This document shows, in pieces, positions 42,758 to 52,472 of a DNA stretch of 64,000 bases. The position numbers and the translations under genes were made by a program. The notes beneath the pieces are model-generated. The model searched no databases, was not told the origin of the DNA, and was given only the letters and a program-made list of their open reading frames with translations. Source of the stretch: Pelagibacterales bacterium SAG-MED15 (GTDB lineage: Bacteria; Pseudomonadota; Alphaproteobacteria; Pelagibacterales; Pelagibacteraceae); the NCBI GenBank assembly GCA_014654065.1, contig JACWDM010000001.1:62001-126000 (forward strand), given 5' to 3'. How positions within the stretch are numbered: the stretch's first letter is position 1; the number at the start of each line of letters is the position of its first letter.

Positions 42758-45700
42758 ATGAAATTATTACTAAAACAATTTGTTAATTGGTTTTTAATAA
42801 TTTTTTTAACACTAACCAGTACAAATTCTTACGTTTTTGCTCAAAATATTGATCAATTTGCTTTACCAACAGGCGGCCAGGTAGTTAGTGGTAATATTGA
42901 TATTAATCAACCAAGTGTTGGAAGACTTGATGTAAATCAAACTACCCAACAAGGTATTGTAAATTGGAATACATTTAATGTTGGATCAAGTGCTTCGGTG
43001 TATTTTAATCAACCAACTAATAAATCTACTATTTTAAACAATGTTGTTACCGGAAAATCAATTATTAATGGATCTATTTTCTCAAATGGAAGACTTATAT
43101 TAGTAAATCCTACCGGAATATTGATGGGACCCACTTCAGCTGTAAGAGCAGAGGGTGCTATATTATCAACTTTAAATATTACAAATCAAAATTTTTTAAA
43201 TAATAATTTATCGTTTTCAACAGATAAGTTATCAAAATTGACTGCAAGTGGAAAAATAGATGCTCAGTATGTAGCTTTAATTTCTCCAGAAATTAATAAC
43301 AAAGGACAAATTATTGCAAAAGCTTCAACCGCTCTTGCAGCTGGAGATGATGTTTTGTTAAGTATTACTGGGAGCAACAAGCTTACAGTTAAAGTAAAAC
43401 CATCTAAACTCAAATCACTTGCAAAAAATGAAGGTACAATTGAAACCAAAAATGGAATAGTTACAATAAAAGCTGACGCTGCACAAAGTTTAGTTGATGA
43501 AACAATTAAAATAACTGATGCAAAAGCACAGGGGCTGGTGTCAGAAAATGGTGTTATCAAATTAGTTTCAAATACAGGATCTATCGAAGCAAGTGAAATT
43601 AAAATTGATGCAGGATCGAAAGGTGAGGCAACCATCTCGGGTAAATTAGATGTTAATTCTTCAACAGATAATGGTGGCGAGATTGAGATTACTGGTAAAG
43701 AATTAAACCTAGTATCTGCAAAACTTAGCGCAGATGGTAAAGAAGGTGGTGGTAAAATATTAATAGGTGGAGACTGGCAAGGCAAGGGGGATTTGCTTCA
43801 GTCAAAATATACTTCAATAGATAAAAATTCAGTATTATCAGCTAGTGCAATAGAAAGTGGAGCTGGTGGAACAATTGTAGCTTGGTCTAATATTAAAGAC
43901 AGTAACTCCGTTACAAGTGTATATGGAACATTAACTGCAAAAGGTATTGATGGCGACGGGGGTCAGATAGAAACGTCTGGAGCTGTTTTAAATTATAATG
44001 GAATAAAAGTTAATACTAGTTCTTCAACTGGAAATTATGGAAATTGGTTACTTGATCCAACTAATATAACAATAGGATCTTCTGAAGCTTCTACCATTGC
44101 ATCAAACTTAGGGACTTCCGACGTTACTCAAACTGCGACTAATACTATTACGGTAAATAATAATATTGCTTACACTGGAGCTAGAAATGCAACTTTAACT
44201 TTTGATGCAACAACCACAGTATTAAACGCTAATATTTCATCCAATAACGGAACTTTATCAATTGATATAAATACTATTTTAGAAGCTGGAGCTTCAAACA
44301 CACAAATCACAACTAATGGCGGAGATGTTGATATAAGTGGAGTAATTAGAGCAACTGGAGCATCAAAAAATTTGACAATTGATGCTGGAGCAGGAAATGT
44401 TACTTTTTCTTCAGCAGTCACGGGAGTTAGTAGTACTACTTCTGGATCAGCTGGTTTTAGAAGATATAATTTAAGTGGTTATTTTAATGACAATCTAAAT
44501 TTTTTTAATGGTTGTGAAACTGTAGCTTGCGGAACTGTGGATTACACTATCAATGAAGGAGACGAAGGTTCATATTACAGTAGAAGATGGACCGGAGTTT
44601 TGGAGGCACAAGTAAATGGAACTTACACTTTTAAAACTAGAAGTGATGATGCATCTTACGTTTTTATCGGTGACAAAGATCAGGATCTAGCGACTTTTAT
44701 TGAACATATTCAAGATGGAAGCAGATATGGAAATAATCGTACATCATATAGAGTTGTGGACAACAGAGGTGCTCACGGTGAGCGAGATAGAACAGGTAAT
44801 AAAGCTCTTACGACCGGTGGACTTTACCCAATCATTGTTTTCTTTGGAGAAAAAGGCGGAGGTGCACGTATGCAATTTACATTTAAGGGTGGTGGAAATA
44901 ACTCTTATAGATATACACACTCGGCTAATACCAACGGTAACTTAAATTTTTACCAAAGCACTTCTACTACTAACACTTTCATTAATAATATAAATATTAC
45001 CGCTAATCAATTTAACGCTCAAGATATAAAAGTTGGTGGAGATTTAACAGTAACAAATTCTGGTAACTCAACAATCTCTGGAGTGATTAGTGGTGATACG
45101 GCATTAACAAAAGCTGGATCTGGTCAATTAACTACATCAGCAAATAACACTTATACAGGAGGCACAACTGTAAGCGCAGGTACATTGTTTGGTGGTCAAG
45201 CAAGTAGATCAAATGATGTTTTTGGAACAGGATCTATCTCTGTTGCAAGCGGTGCAACTCTATGGGTTGATCGAAGCGATGATGGTGCTTTAACTAATGC
45301 ACTTACTTTAAATGGTGGAACACTTCGTGGAACAAATGGTTTTGGTCAGTATTGGGATGGAAACATTACCTTAGGAGCACACTCAACTATAAAAGCTGCT
45401 AATAACTTTTATATTGATGGAGTAATAAGTGGAAGCAGCAAGAATTTAACTAAAACTGGAACTGGTACTGTTATTTTAAGAGGAACTAATACTTACTCCG
45501 GAACAACAACAGTGAGTGCTGGAACATTAAATATTGGTGGCTCTGGATCTTTAGGAAGTGGTACTTATGCAGGAAATATTTCTAACAGTGGAACGTTTAC
45601 TTATGCATCAAGCACAGCTCAAACTTTATCTGGAGTTATCTCAGGATCTGGAGCATTAACAAAATCAGGTTCATCAACGTTAACATTATCAGGAACTAAT

Positions 45701-48628
45701 ACTTATAGCGGTGATACTACAATTAGTGCCGGCGCAATTACAGTTTCTGGATTGTTGGGTAGTGGATCTTATGCAGGTTCAATTAGTAATGCAGGTACAT
45801 TAACTTTAAGTTCAAGCTTAGCACAAACCTTATCAGGTGCAATTTCAGGCAGTGGAGGAATTACAAAATCAGGTAGTGGAAATTTAACACTTTCAGGAAA
45901 TAGTAATTTTACTGGAGCTGTAACTTTATCAACAGGAACATTAATAGCTGCAGCTAATAATTCGTTAGGCAGTTCACCTTCTATAAATTCAAGTGCTAGT
46001 AAAGTATTACAGTTATCAGAGGGAGTTACATTACCATCACTTGCTGTAACGGGCGCTATATCCTTAGAGTCAGACATAACAACTACAGGAGCACAAAGTT
46101 ATTCTGCAGCAACTGTTATAGGAGCTAGTTCAGGCTCTGCTGTAACTTTAGCAACCACAAATTCAAATATAACTTTTAGTGATAATGTAAATATTTATCA
46201 AAATACTTCAATTAATACCGGCTCAGGGGCAGGTAATGTTACATTTGGTGGAACTCTTGGTTCAGTTACAGGTGGATCAGCAAGAAATCTAATTGTTAAT
46301 GCTGGTGTTGGTGATGTGACTTTTTCAGGAAACATCAAGGGAGGTAGTGCTGTTACATCAACATATCTCACTTCAAGCACTCACACTACTACACAAAACG
46401 GAGGCAATCCTTATATAATAAATAAAGATCTGGGTTCAGACTGGACCTATGAAGCAAAATATAATTCTTCAGGATGGAGTGGAAACTTAAATACTATATT
46501 TTCTTACGGAAGCTACCAAAAAGGTATTCTGATTAGATCACCAAATAGAAATGATAGTTTTTATGTGAAAAGACAAAATCAAGGAGCATTAGATTTATTT
46601 GGTCAAGGAAGTAGTGGAACAGCTGGAAATTGGAGAACTGTAAAAGTTACTTATAATAACAATATCGCAAAAGTTTATGTGGATGGTTCACTTACATCTA
46701 ATGGAACAAATGCAAAATCATCTGGCAGCGTAATAAATCCAACAACTAAAACTATTATGATAGGTAGAGCCCATCATGCAAGTAATGAAGGTCTAGCAGC
46801 TACCATAAAAGATATAACTATTGTTACAGATGCAAGTGACAGTGGAGTTGCACTTAATGATTTAACCGTAACAGGAGCAGCTATATCTGCAAGTGGAGAA
46901 ATTTCAGTGGACGGCGATATATCAATTACAAACTCAGGTACTTCTACATTATCTGGAATTATATCTGGATCAAATAATGTAGCAAAATCCGGAACAGGAA
47001 CTTTAAATTTATCAGGTGTAAATACTTATACAGGCACAACAACAGTTAACGCTGGTAAATTAAAAGTATCAGGTAGTGGTAAACTAGGAAGTGGAAGTTA
47101 CTCAGCAAATATTATTAATACGGGTACATTTGAATATGGTTCAAGTGCTGCTCAAACTCTATCAGGAACTATTTCAGGATCGGGTGCAGTTGTATCAAGT
47201 GGAAGCGGTGCCGTTACATTATCAGGCACAAATACTTACACAGGAACAACAACAATAACTGGTGGAGGAAATTTAGTTGGTGGTAATATAGCAGCATTTG
47301 GAGGAGTATTAAGTCCAACGATTATTTCAAATTCAACGTCAGATCAATTTAGTTTAGCTAGTGGAATTTCGTTGGCAGGTTTAAGAATGCAAGGTCCAGT
47401 AAGATTAAATTCTGGAATAACCACTATAGAAAATCAAACTTATACAGGCGATGTCGTTGTTGGAGCAGGTACAAGGGCTTCTCCAGTTGAATTTGCGTCA
47501 TTACTTGGAGATATACAATTTTTAGGAACTTTAAAAGGTCAAGGAAATGCTAAAAACAGATCAATGACTGCTGTAGCAAACGGAAATGTAACTTATGGAG
47601 ATAGAGTTGGTTATGCATTTAATTTAGAAATCGTAGATCCTACAAATACTGCTGATAGTTTTTATAAAATGACGACAACAGCCAATACTATAACACTTAA
47701 AGGTGATGTTATGACTTATGAAGAACAAGTTTATAACGGTGATGTTTTAATTGGTAGCACTGGAAGCAATGGAACTAGAAGAACTGTATTATCAATGGAT
47801 CCAAAGGTTATATTTAATGGAAAAGTCAACGATACAGTTAAAGGAAAACATTCTCTGATAGCAAAAGCAGTAGAAATTGACAGAGGAGTAAACGCTATTC
47901 CTACAGTTCAATTTAAATCTACAGTAGGATCTATTAAGGCATTAAAATCATATACTGGCTTAACTGGTTTCCAGGTATCAGGCGCTAGATGGGGGACGAT
48001 TAATCCCAGTTCAGCATTTGGAACTAGAATTGGAGTCGGTCAAAAAATGACTGGCGGTGTTGTTAATTCCGCAACAAATGAAAAAGCTAAAATGGCTGCA
48101 AAAACTGCTGCAAGAGCCTCTGAATTTAAACCAATTAATGATTTTGGTCGTGGGCCTTTGAACTTTAATTCTTTTAGAGGCGGTAACAGCTTTGGTTTTG
48201 CTAAAAGTGTAGAAATTGTTTATGCAGACAATCCATCATTTGGGGATATGAAAGCAAGACCAGAAGGTAATAATTTTGATATAGGTAAACCTTTAGCTAA
48301 AGGAAGTGTTGAAGGCAACAACCCATCAGGTCAAGGATTTTTTGGAAAATTGTTTGGATCTCCAAAAGGAAATCCAACAGATTTTAAACCAGCTAATATG
48401 GAAACAGCAAAAGATTTTAATGCTCCACCAAAACAATTTAAAGATATAAAAGATTTATTTAAAACATTTGAAGGTAAACCACAAAAGGGCGAATTTTTTA
48501 ACCCTTATAAACTTGGATCAAAACCAAAACAAAGAGTAGAAAATAAACCTCAAGCGCAAAACAATAAAAGTTTAAACAATACAAATAGTAACCCTGACGC
48601 AAGAATAGAAGATGAAGAGAATAATTAA
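42758..48628 (+). CDS. Giant two-partner-secretion adhesin (TpsA, filamentous haemagglutinin family)
   Basis: 1956 residues. A signal peptide (cleavage near VFA-QN) leads into the TPS secretion domain (about 30-280: GIVNWNTFNVGSSASVYFNQ, SIFSNGRLILVNP). The NPNG motif reads N117-P-T-G120. A PA14-like module at about 566-724 (GSYYSRRWTGVLEAQVNGTY, SDDASYVFIGD) interrupts the fibre. Autotransporter-type beta-strand repeats (GTNTYSGTTTVSAGTLN-like) lie at about 765-1080 and 1388-1511, with a LamG/concanavalin-like module at about 1203-1365 (NWRTVKVTYNNNIAKVYVDG). The C-terminal ~220 residues are Lys/Pro/Asn-rich and non-repetitive. PA14 and LamG modules bind glycans in known proteins, so attachment to carbohydrate surfaces is plausible. 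Confidence 0.9.
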   Translation: MKLLLKQFVNWFLIIFLTLTSTNSYVFAQNIDQFALPTGGQVVSGNIDINQPSVGRLDVNQTTQQGIVNWNTFNVGSSASVYFNQPTNKSTILNNVVTGKSIINGSIFSNGRLILVNPTGILMGPTSAVRAEGAILSTLNITNQNFLNNNLSFSTDKLSKLTASGKIDAQYVALISPEINNKGQIIAKASTALAAGDDVLLSITGSNKLTVKVKPSKLKSLAKNEGTIETKNGIVTIKADAAQSLVDETIKITDAKAQGLVSENGVIKLVSNTGSIEASEIKIDAGSKGEATISGKLDVNSSTDNGGEIEITGKELNLVSAKLSADGKEGGGKILIGGDWQGKGDLLQSKYTSIDKNSVLSASAIESGAGGTIVAWSNIKDSNSVTSVYGTLTAKGIDGDGGQIETSGAVLNYNGIKVNTSSSTGNYGNWLLDPTNITIGSSEASTIASNLGTSDVTQTATNTITVNNNIAYTGARNATLTFDATTTVLNANISSNNGTLSIDINTILEAGASNTQITTNGGDVDISGVIRATGASKNLTIDAGAGNVTFSSAVTGVSSTTSGSAGFRRYNLSGYFNDNLNFFNGCETVACGTVDYTINEGDEGSYYSRRWTGVLEAQVNGTYTFKTRSDDASYVFIGDKDQDLATFIEHIQDGSRYGNNRTSYRVVDNRGAHGERDRTGNKALTTGGLYPIIVFFGEKGGGARMQFTFKGGGNNSYRYTHSANTNGNLNFYQSTSTTNTFINNINITANQFNAQDIKVGGDLTVTNSGNSTISGVISGDTALTKAGSGQLTTSANNTYTGGTTVSAGTLFGGQASRSNDVFGTGSISVASGATLWVDRSDDGALTNALTLNGGTLRGTNGFGQYWDGNITLGAHSTIKAANNFYIDGVISGSSKNLTKTGTGTVILRGTNTYSGTTTVSAGTLNIGGSGSLGSGTYAGNISNSGTFTYASSTAQTLSGVISGSGALTKSGSSTLTLSGTNTYSGDTTISAGAITVSGLLGSGSYAGSISNAGTLTLSSSLAQTLSGAISGSGGITKSGSGNLTLSGNSNFTGAVTLSTGTLIAAANNSLGSSPSINSSASKVLQLSEGVTLPSLAVTGAISLESDITTTGAQSYSAATVIGASSGSAVTLATTNSNITFSDNVNIYQNTSINTGSGAGNVTFGGTLGSVTGGSARNLIVNAGVGDVTFSGNIKGGSAVTSTYLTSSTHTTTQNGGNPYIINKDLGSDWTYEAKYNSSGWSGNLNTIFSYGSYQKGILIRSPNRNDSFYVKRQNQGALDLFGQGSSGTAGNWRTVKVTYNNNIAKVYVDGSLTSNGTNAKSSGSVINPTTKTIMIGRAHHASNEGLAATIKDITIVTDASDSGVALNDLTVTGAAISASGEISVDGDISITNSGTSTLSGIISGSNNVAKSGTGTLNLSGVNTYTGTTTVNAGKLKVSGSGKLGSGSYSANIINTGTFEYGSSAAQTLSGTISGSGAVVSSGSGAVTLSGTNTYTGTTTITGGGNLVGGNIAAFGGVLSPTIISNSTSDQFSLASGISLAGLRMQGPVRLNSGITTIENQTYTGDVVVGAGTRASPVEFASLLGDIQFLGTLKGQGNAKNRSMTAVANGNVTYGDRVGYAFNLEIVDPTNTADSFYKMTTTANTITLKGDVMTYEEQVYNGDVLIGSTGSNGTRRTVLSMDPKVIFNGKVNDTVKGKHSLIAKAVEIDRGVNAIPTVQFKSTVGSIKALKSYTGLTGFQVSGARWGTINPSSAFGTRIGVGQKMTGGVVNSATNEKAKMAAKTAARASEFKPINDFGRGPLNFNSFRGGNSFGFAKSVEIVYADNPSFGDMKARPEGNNFDIGKPLAKGSVEGNNPSGQGFFGKLFGSPKGNPTDFKPANMETAKDFNAPPKQFKDIKDLFKTFEGKPQKGEFFNPYKLGSKPKQRVENKPQAQNNKSLNNTNSNPDARIEDEENN

Positions 48629-50363
48629 TCTAAAAACAGTTTTAATTTCAGCATTACTATTAAGTTTTGCAAGTTATGCAAACGCAGTAGATATACCTAC
48701 TGTAGATGATTTAAATAAACAAGTTCCACAACTTCCTAATGAAAAAGAACCCGATGCATCTGAAAATTTAGGTAAAACTAATGAAAATGTTTTAGAAAGA
48801 GATGAAGAAAAAATATTAAAAGTTTTAGTTAAAGATTTTAAAATAGATGGAAATAAGAGATATGATAATGAAACACTCAAGGATTTAATTAAAGAAAACA
48901 TCAATAAAGAACTTGATTATGATGCTCTTCTTTATGTTACTACCATAATATCTAACTATTATAGATCTGAAGGATTTCTAGCTACAGCTTACCTTCCACC
49001 ACAAGATATTCAAAATGGAATAGTAGAAATCAAAATTACTGAAGCGGTGTTGGGTAAAATTACTTTTAACGTTGATGAAGAAAAAAAGTTAAATATATCA
49101 AGGGAAAAAATTAGAAAAAAAATTCTTTATAAAGTTTTAGATGGTGGAGGTTTAAATATTTCTCAATTAGATAAAAATATAAGAAATTTTAACAGAACAC
49201 CTGGAATTAATGCGATAGCGCAACTCGAAGAAGGAAAAGAATTTGGTGAAACAGATATTATAGTAACAGCCAGTAATACTAAAACAATTACGGGATCATC
49301 TTTAGCTGATAATAGCGGCTCCAGGTCATCGGGAACTGGCAAAATTACAAATACTATAAATATTGATGGTTTGTTTAATATAGGTGATAGGTTTTCTTTT
49401 ACAAATGTTGCAACAGGAAATAACTTTATCGATGGTAAACAATCTGAAGAGTCAAATTATTATGCGATGTCTACTTCATTTCCTATGGGCTATAATGGTA
49501 TGCAAGGTACATTAAGACTTTCAAAAATGGAATATAAACTTTCAGCACCATTCGACTCGACATTACCATCAGGATATTCAACAGAATATAATTTTACTTT
49601 AACCAGACCATTAATTGAAAAATTAAGTAAAAACCTCAATGCAACTTTTTTAATATCTAGAAATGATTACGTTAATAATTTAAGCACAGGAAATAACAGC
49701 AATAAAGATATGACCAAAGCCACTATGAATTTTGGATATGACTTTACAGATACTAAATTGGGTGGTGGTGTGAATTATGGACTCTTTGGATTTACATTAG
49801 GCAAGCTAGATGTATCTGATAATTCTGCAAATTTCATTACTGATCAAGCAGGAGCTGATAACAATGGTAGAAATCTTAAAGCCATCTTTAATTATAATCG
49901 ACTTCAAAAAATTACTGATAAAACAAATATGTTGTTGAAATTTAACGGTCAATTAGCGGCTGATAACTTAGATGGAGCCGAACAATTAACTCTAGGAGGA
50001 CCTAGTGGCGTAAGGGCATATGCATCAAGCGAAGGAGCTGGAGATGCAGGTTTTGTAACTGGCATAGAATTAAAAAGAAGTTTTTTTAATTTACCAACAA
50101 CACTTTTTTATGATTATGGAAAAATTCGTTTACATAAAGATAAGTGGGTTGGTTGGAACTCAACAAATAAATATCTTAAAAATAAATATGCTTTAAAAGG
50201 ATGGGGAATAGCAACTGATATTCCTATATTTAATTTATTTACAGTACAAATTTCTCACTCACAAAAAATAATGGGTAATTCAGGAGAGGATATCAATGGA
50301 TTGGATGTTGACGGATTAAGATGGAATGATAGAACTTTTATTACTTTAAGAAAAGACTTTTAA
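48612..50363 (+). CDS. TpsB outer-membrane transporter (FhaC/ShlB family)
   Basis: 583 residues. Signal peptide (cleavage near NA-VD), an acidic linker, POTRA domain(s) at about 70-215 (VKDFKIDGNKRYDNETLKDL, GFLATAYLPPQDIQNGIVEI), and a barrel at about 230-583 with the lid-loop motif V467-R-A-Y470 in place of VRGY. It exports the preceding TpsA. It overlaps the adhesin by 17 bp and the IalB gene by 1 bp. Confidence 0.93.
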   Translation: MKRIINLKTVLISALLLSFASYANAVDIPTVDDLNKQVPQLPNEKEPDASENLGKTNENVLERDEEKILKVLVKDFKIDGNKRYDNETLKDLIKENINKELDYDALLYVTTIISNYYRSEGFLATAYLPPQDIQNGIVEIKITEAVLGKITFNVDEEKKLNISREKIRKKILYKVLDGGGLNISQLDKNIRNFNRTPGINAIAQLEEGKEFGETDIIVTASNTKTITGSSLADNSGSRSSGTGKITNTINIDGLFNIGDRFSFTNVATGNNFIDGKQSEESNYYAMSTSFPMGYNGMQGTLRLSKMEYKLSAPFDSTLPSGYSTEYNFTLTRPLIEKLSKNLNATFLISRNDYVNNLSTGNNSNKDMTKATMNFGYDFTDTKLGGGVNYGLFGFTLGKLDVSDNSANFITDQAGADNNGRNLKAIFNYNRLQKITDKTNMLLKFNGQLAADNLDGAEQLTLGGPSGVRAYASSEGAGDAGFVTGIELKRSFFNLPTTLFYDYGKIRLHKDKWVGWNSTNKYLKNKYALKGWGIATDIPIFNLFTVQISHSQKIMGNSGEDINGLDVDGLRWNDRTFITLRKDF

Positions 50364-50908
50364 TGAAAATAGTAATTTTTTGTTTCATAATCATATTAAA
50401 TTTATCTAAATTAGCTATAGCTGAGGAAAAATCTCCACCAAAAGTTACAACACAACAATATGATAACTGGACTTATCAATGTGTTGAGAGTGGAAAGAAT
50501 AAAAATTGTGAGGTAAGCCAAACAATTAGAATTCAAAATACAAATATAAATTTTTCTGTAACATATACAAATTTTATAGATGATAAAAAAAATAAAGTTC
50601 AATTAATAACAATAATATCACCCCTAGGTATAGATTTAAAAAAAAAGCTTTCGCTAAGATTTGATGATAAAGAAGAAGTAAATCTTGCTTGGTCAAGTTG
50701 TGAACAAATAGGATGTCTTGTATTTGTTTCAAAAGGTTCAGAAAATTCTAATATGGATGACGTATATGATAAAGTATATAAAAATTTTATTTCAGGAAAA
50801 TTATTAGAGATAGAAGTTTTGGGATATGCAACAAACCAACCATTGGTAATTCAATCAAATTTAATAGGTTTTAAAAAGGCTGCAGACAAACTTAAATCTG
50901 AAAATTAA
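50363..50908 (+). CDS. Invasion-associated locus B (IalB) family protein
   Basis: 181 residues with a signal peptide (cleavage near AIA-EE). The mature part shows the IalB pattern: DNWTYQCVES, C40 and C49, VQLITIISPLGIDLKKKLSL, and paired cysteines in WSSCEQIGCLVF. IalB proteins are periplasmic or outer-membrane-associated and their molecular role is not settled. Its ATG overlaps the TpsB stop (TAATG), so it is the third gene of the TpsA-TpsB operon and may assist export or folding of the adhesin. Confidence 0.88.
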   Translation: MKIVIFCFIIILNLSKLAIAEEKSPPKVTTQQYDNWTYQCVESGKNKNCEVSQTIRIQNTNINFSVTYTNFIDDKKNKVQLITIISPLGIDLKKKLSLRFDDKEEVNLAWSSCEQIGCLVFVSKGSENSNMDDVYDKVYKNFISGKLLEIEVLGYATNQPLVIQSNLIGFKKAADKLKSEN

Positions 50909-50915
50909 AACTGAA

Positions 50916-51563
50916 TTAATTTCCTAAAATATAAAAATTATTAATAAAATCAGGTCTTAAAACATATTCAGACTTGTTATTATGCTTTATTTTTTTAAGG
51001 GCATCTAAACCATATAAAACTTTTCCAACTGGTGTATACTCGCCTTCAAAAAGTGGAGCGTCATTTAATAATATAAAAAATTGGCTATCTTCAGTATTCA
51101 TTTCAGTTTTTCTAACTAAAGCAACACTTCCTTTTTCAAATTTAAATGGTTTATTAATTTCTGAATTAATTTGACCATACTTTGATCCCCCGGTACCAAG
51201 GTAAGTATAATTTATATTGTTTTTTTTACCAAACTTTAGATCTCCTGCTTGTACTAAAAAATCTTTAACTACCCTATGGAATGCAACATTATTATATTCT
51301 TTTGATCTAATTAACATTTTAAATCTTTTAACAGAATTGGGTGATAATTTAGGGTAGAGCTCAATAATAACATTACCACAGGGAACATTTAAAACTGCAA
51401 TATTTTCTTTGTTACTAAGAACTAAATTATTAGGATCGTAAGTTTTGATAAACAGACATTTATTTTTTAAAATAAATAATGATCCAAAACTAAATATAGC
51501 TAAAAATACGATAAAAAATATTAGATATTTTTCTAATTTAGTTTGTTTTATTTTTGTAATCAT
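50916..51563 (-). CDS. Cyclophilin-type peptidyl-prolyl isomerase, membrane-anchored
   Basis: 215 residues. An N-terminal hydrophobic segment (about 13-30) anchors or exports it; residues about 50-210 are a cyclophilin domain (CGNVIIELYPKLSPNSVKRF, FHRVVKDFLVQAGD, GSVALVRKTEMNTEDSQFFI). The catalytic arginine of FHRV is present. Probably a periplasmic foldase. It lies 5 bp after the upstream minus-strand gene. Confidence 0.92.
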   Translation of the reverse strand: MITKIKQTKLEKYLIFFIVFLAIFSFGSLFILKNKCLFIKTYDPNNLVLSNKENIAVLNVPCGNVIIELYPKLSPNSVKRFKMLIRSKEYNNVAFHRVVKDFLVQAGDLKFGKKNNINYTYLGTGGSKYGQINSEINKPFKFEKGSVALVRKTEMNTEDSQFFILLNDAPLFEGEYTPVGKVLYGLDALKKIKHNNKSEYVLRPDFINNFYILGN

Positions 51564-51568
51564 TTTTA

Positions 51569-52300
51569 TTATTCAATACTGTTTTCAAGTTTAGAAATAT
51601 ATTTTTTTATAAAACCTATTTTTTTTTCTATAACAGCATCCTCTTTTGATCTTTTAATTAATAAGTTTTTATTTGTTATCATAAATGAGTAAACTTCAGC
51701 CATATCCTCATAAGGTGTAGACATTGAATAATCAGTCAAAAAACCATTATTATTATTACTATAATTAAGACCTAATTTTTCTGTACAGGTTGAACAATCC
51801 TGGTATTTAAAATTAGAGTCATTTAATTTTTCCCAATTAACTATATTAAACAAATCTTCATTGCCGTGCTGAATAAAATGGAATACTTCATGATGTAATA
51901 CTCTATCCAAAAGTTTTTCGTCAGTATTAATATTGAAAATTAGTGTCTTCATTTCAGGGTTAGCAAAACCAAGTGCAGAAATCTCTGAAACTTTTAAGTT
52001 TTTACATAAAACAATATATTTTAAATTTATTTTTTGTAAAAAATCACCCTTATAAATATTAAAATTTTTTATTATTTGTTCATTTTGTTTGTTAATATTT
52101 TGTTTTTTTGCAGATGAGCATGATACGTTATTAATACCAACACCAGCGACAAAAGGCTTTGAAGGATTTAAATATTTTAACCCATTATTTTCAATTTTAT
52201 ATAATTTTAAATTAGGAATTTTAATTAATTCATATATTTGATCAGAATTTGCTGGAAAAATTAAAAAAAAGCTTAATATGAAGTAAGAAAAAAATTTCAT
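51569..52300 (-). CDS. Secreted putative HExxH metalloprotein, unknown family
   Basis: 243 residues with a signal peptide (cleavage near ANS-DQ). RVLHHEVFHFIQHGNED holds an HEVFH zinc motif, and a downstream acidic stretch (YEDMAEVYSFM) could supply the third ligand, as in gluzincin-type proteases. Four cysteines (VSCSSAK, VLCKN, QDCSTCTEK). I do not recognise a named family. It is translated just before the cyclophilin and divergent from a small membrane-peptide frame. Confidence 0.7.
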   Translation of the reverse strand: MKFFSYFILSFFLIFPANSDQIYELIKIPNLKLYKIENNGLKYLNPSKPFVAGVGINNVSCSSAKKQNINKQNEQIIKNFNIYKGDFLQKINLKYIVLCKNLKVSEISALGFANPEMKTLIFNINTDEKLLDRVLHHEVFHFIQHGNEDLFNIVNWEKLNDSNFKYQDCSTCTEKLGLNYSNNNNGFLTDYSMSTPYEDMAEVYSFMITNKNLLIKRSKEDAVIEKKIGFIKKYISKLENSIE

Positions 52301-52352
52301 GAAAATTATTTAGATCATATTAGAAATATAAATAATATGTTACATTTATTTT

Positions 52353-52472
52353 ATGAAAAAAAAAGATAAATCAAATAAAAGAGTATCAGAACGTTTTGCT
52401 AGAAAATATATCATACACTACTACGCTTTCTTTTGGATTGTTTTAATTTCGATAATCTTATTGAATGACTAA
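52353..52472 (+). CDS. Small 39-residue single-TM protein ahead of agmatinase
   Basis: ATG 52353 to TAA 52470-52472. The peptide has a basic cytoplasmic head (MKKKDKSNKRVSERFARKY) and one membrane segment (AFFWIVLISIILL). Its stop overlaps the agmatinase ATG (52465) by 8 bp, so it may be coupled. No strong ribosome site is visible, and I know no homologue, but composition and topology are those of a real small membrane protein. Confidence 0.5.
   Translation: MKKKDKSNKRVSERFARKYIIHYYAFFWIVLISIILLND

Noticed and set aside
43264-43785. 173-residue minus-strand open frame inside the adhesin gene
   Set aside because: Antisense of the TPS domain; no start signal and biased composition.
45050-47290. 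Regular Gly/Thr/Ser repeats that might suggest a CRISPR array or non-coding repeat
   Set aside because: The repeats are degenerate and in frame, encoding autotransporter-type beta-strand units of TpsA. They have no fixed-length spacers.
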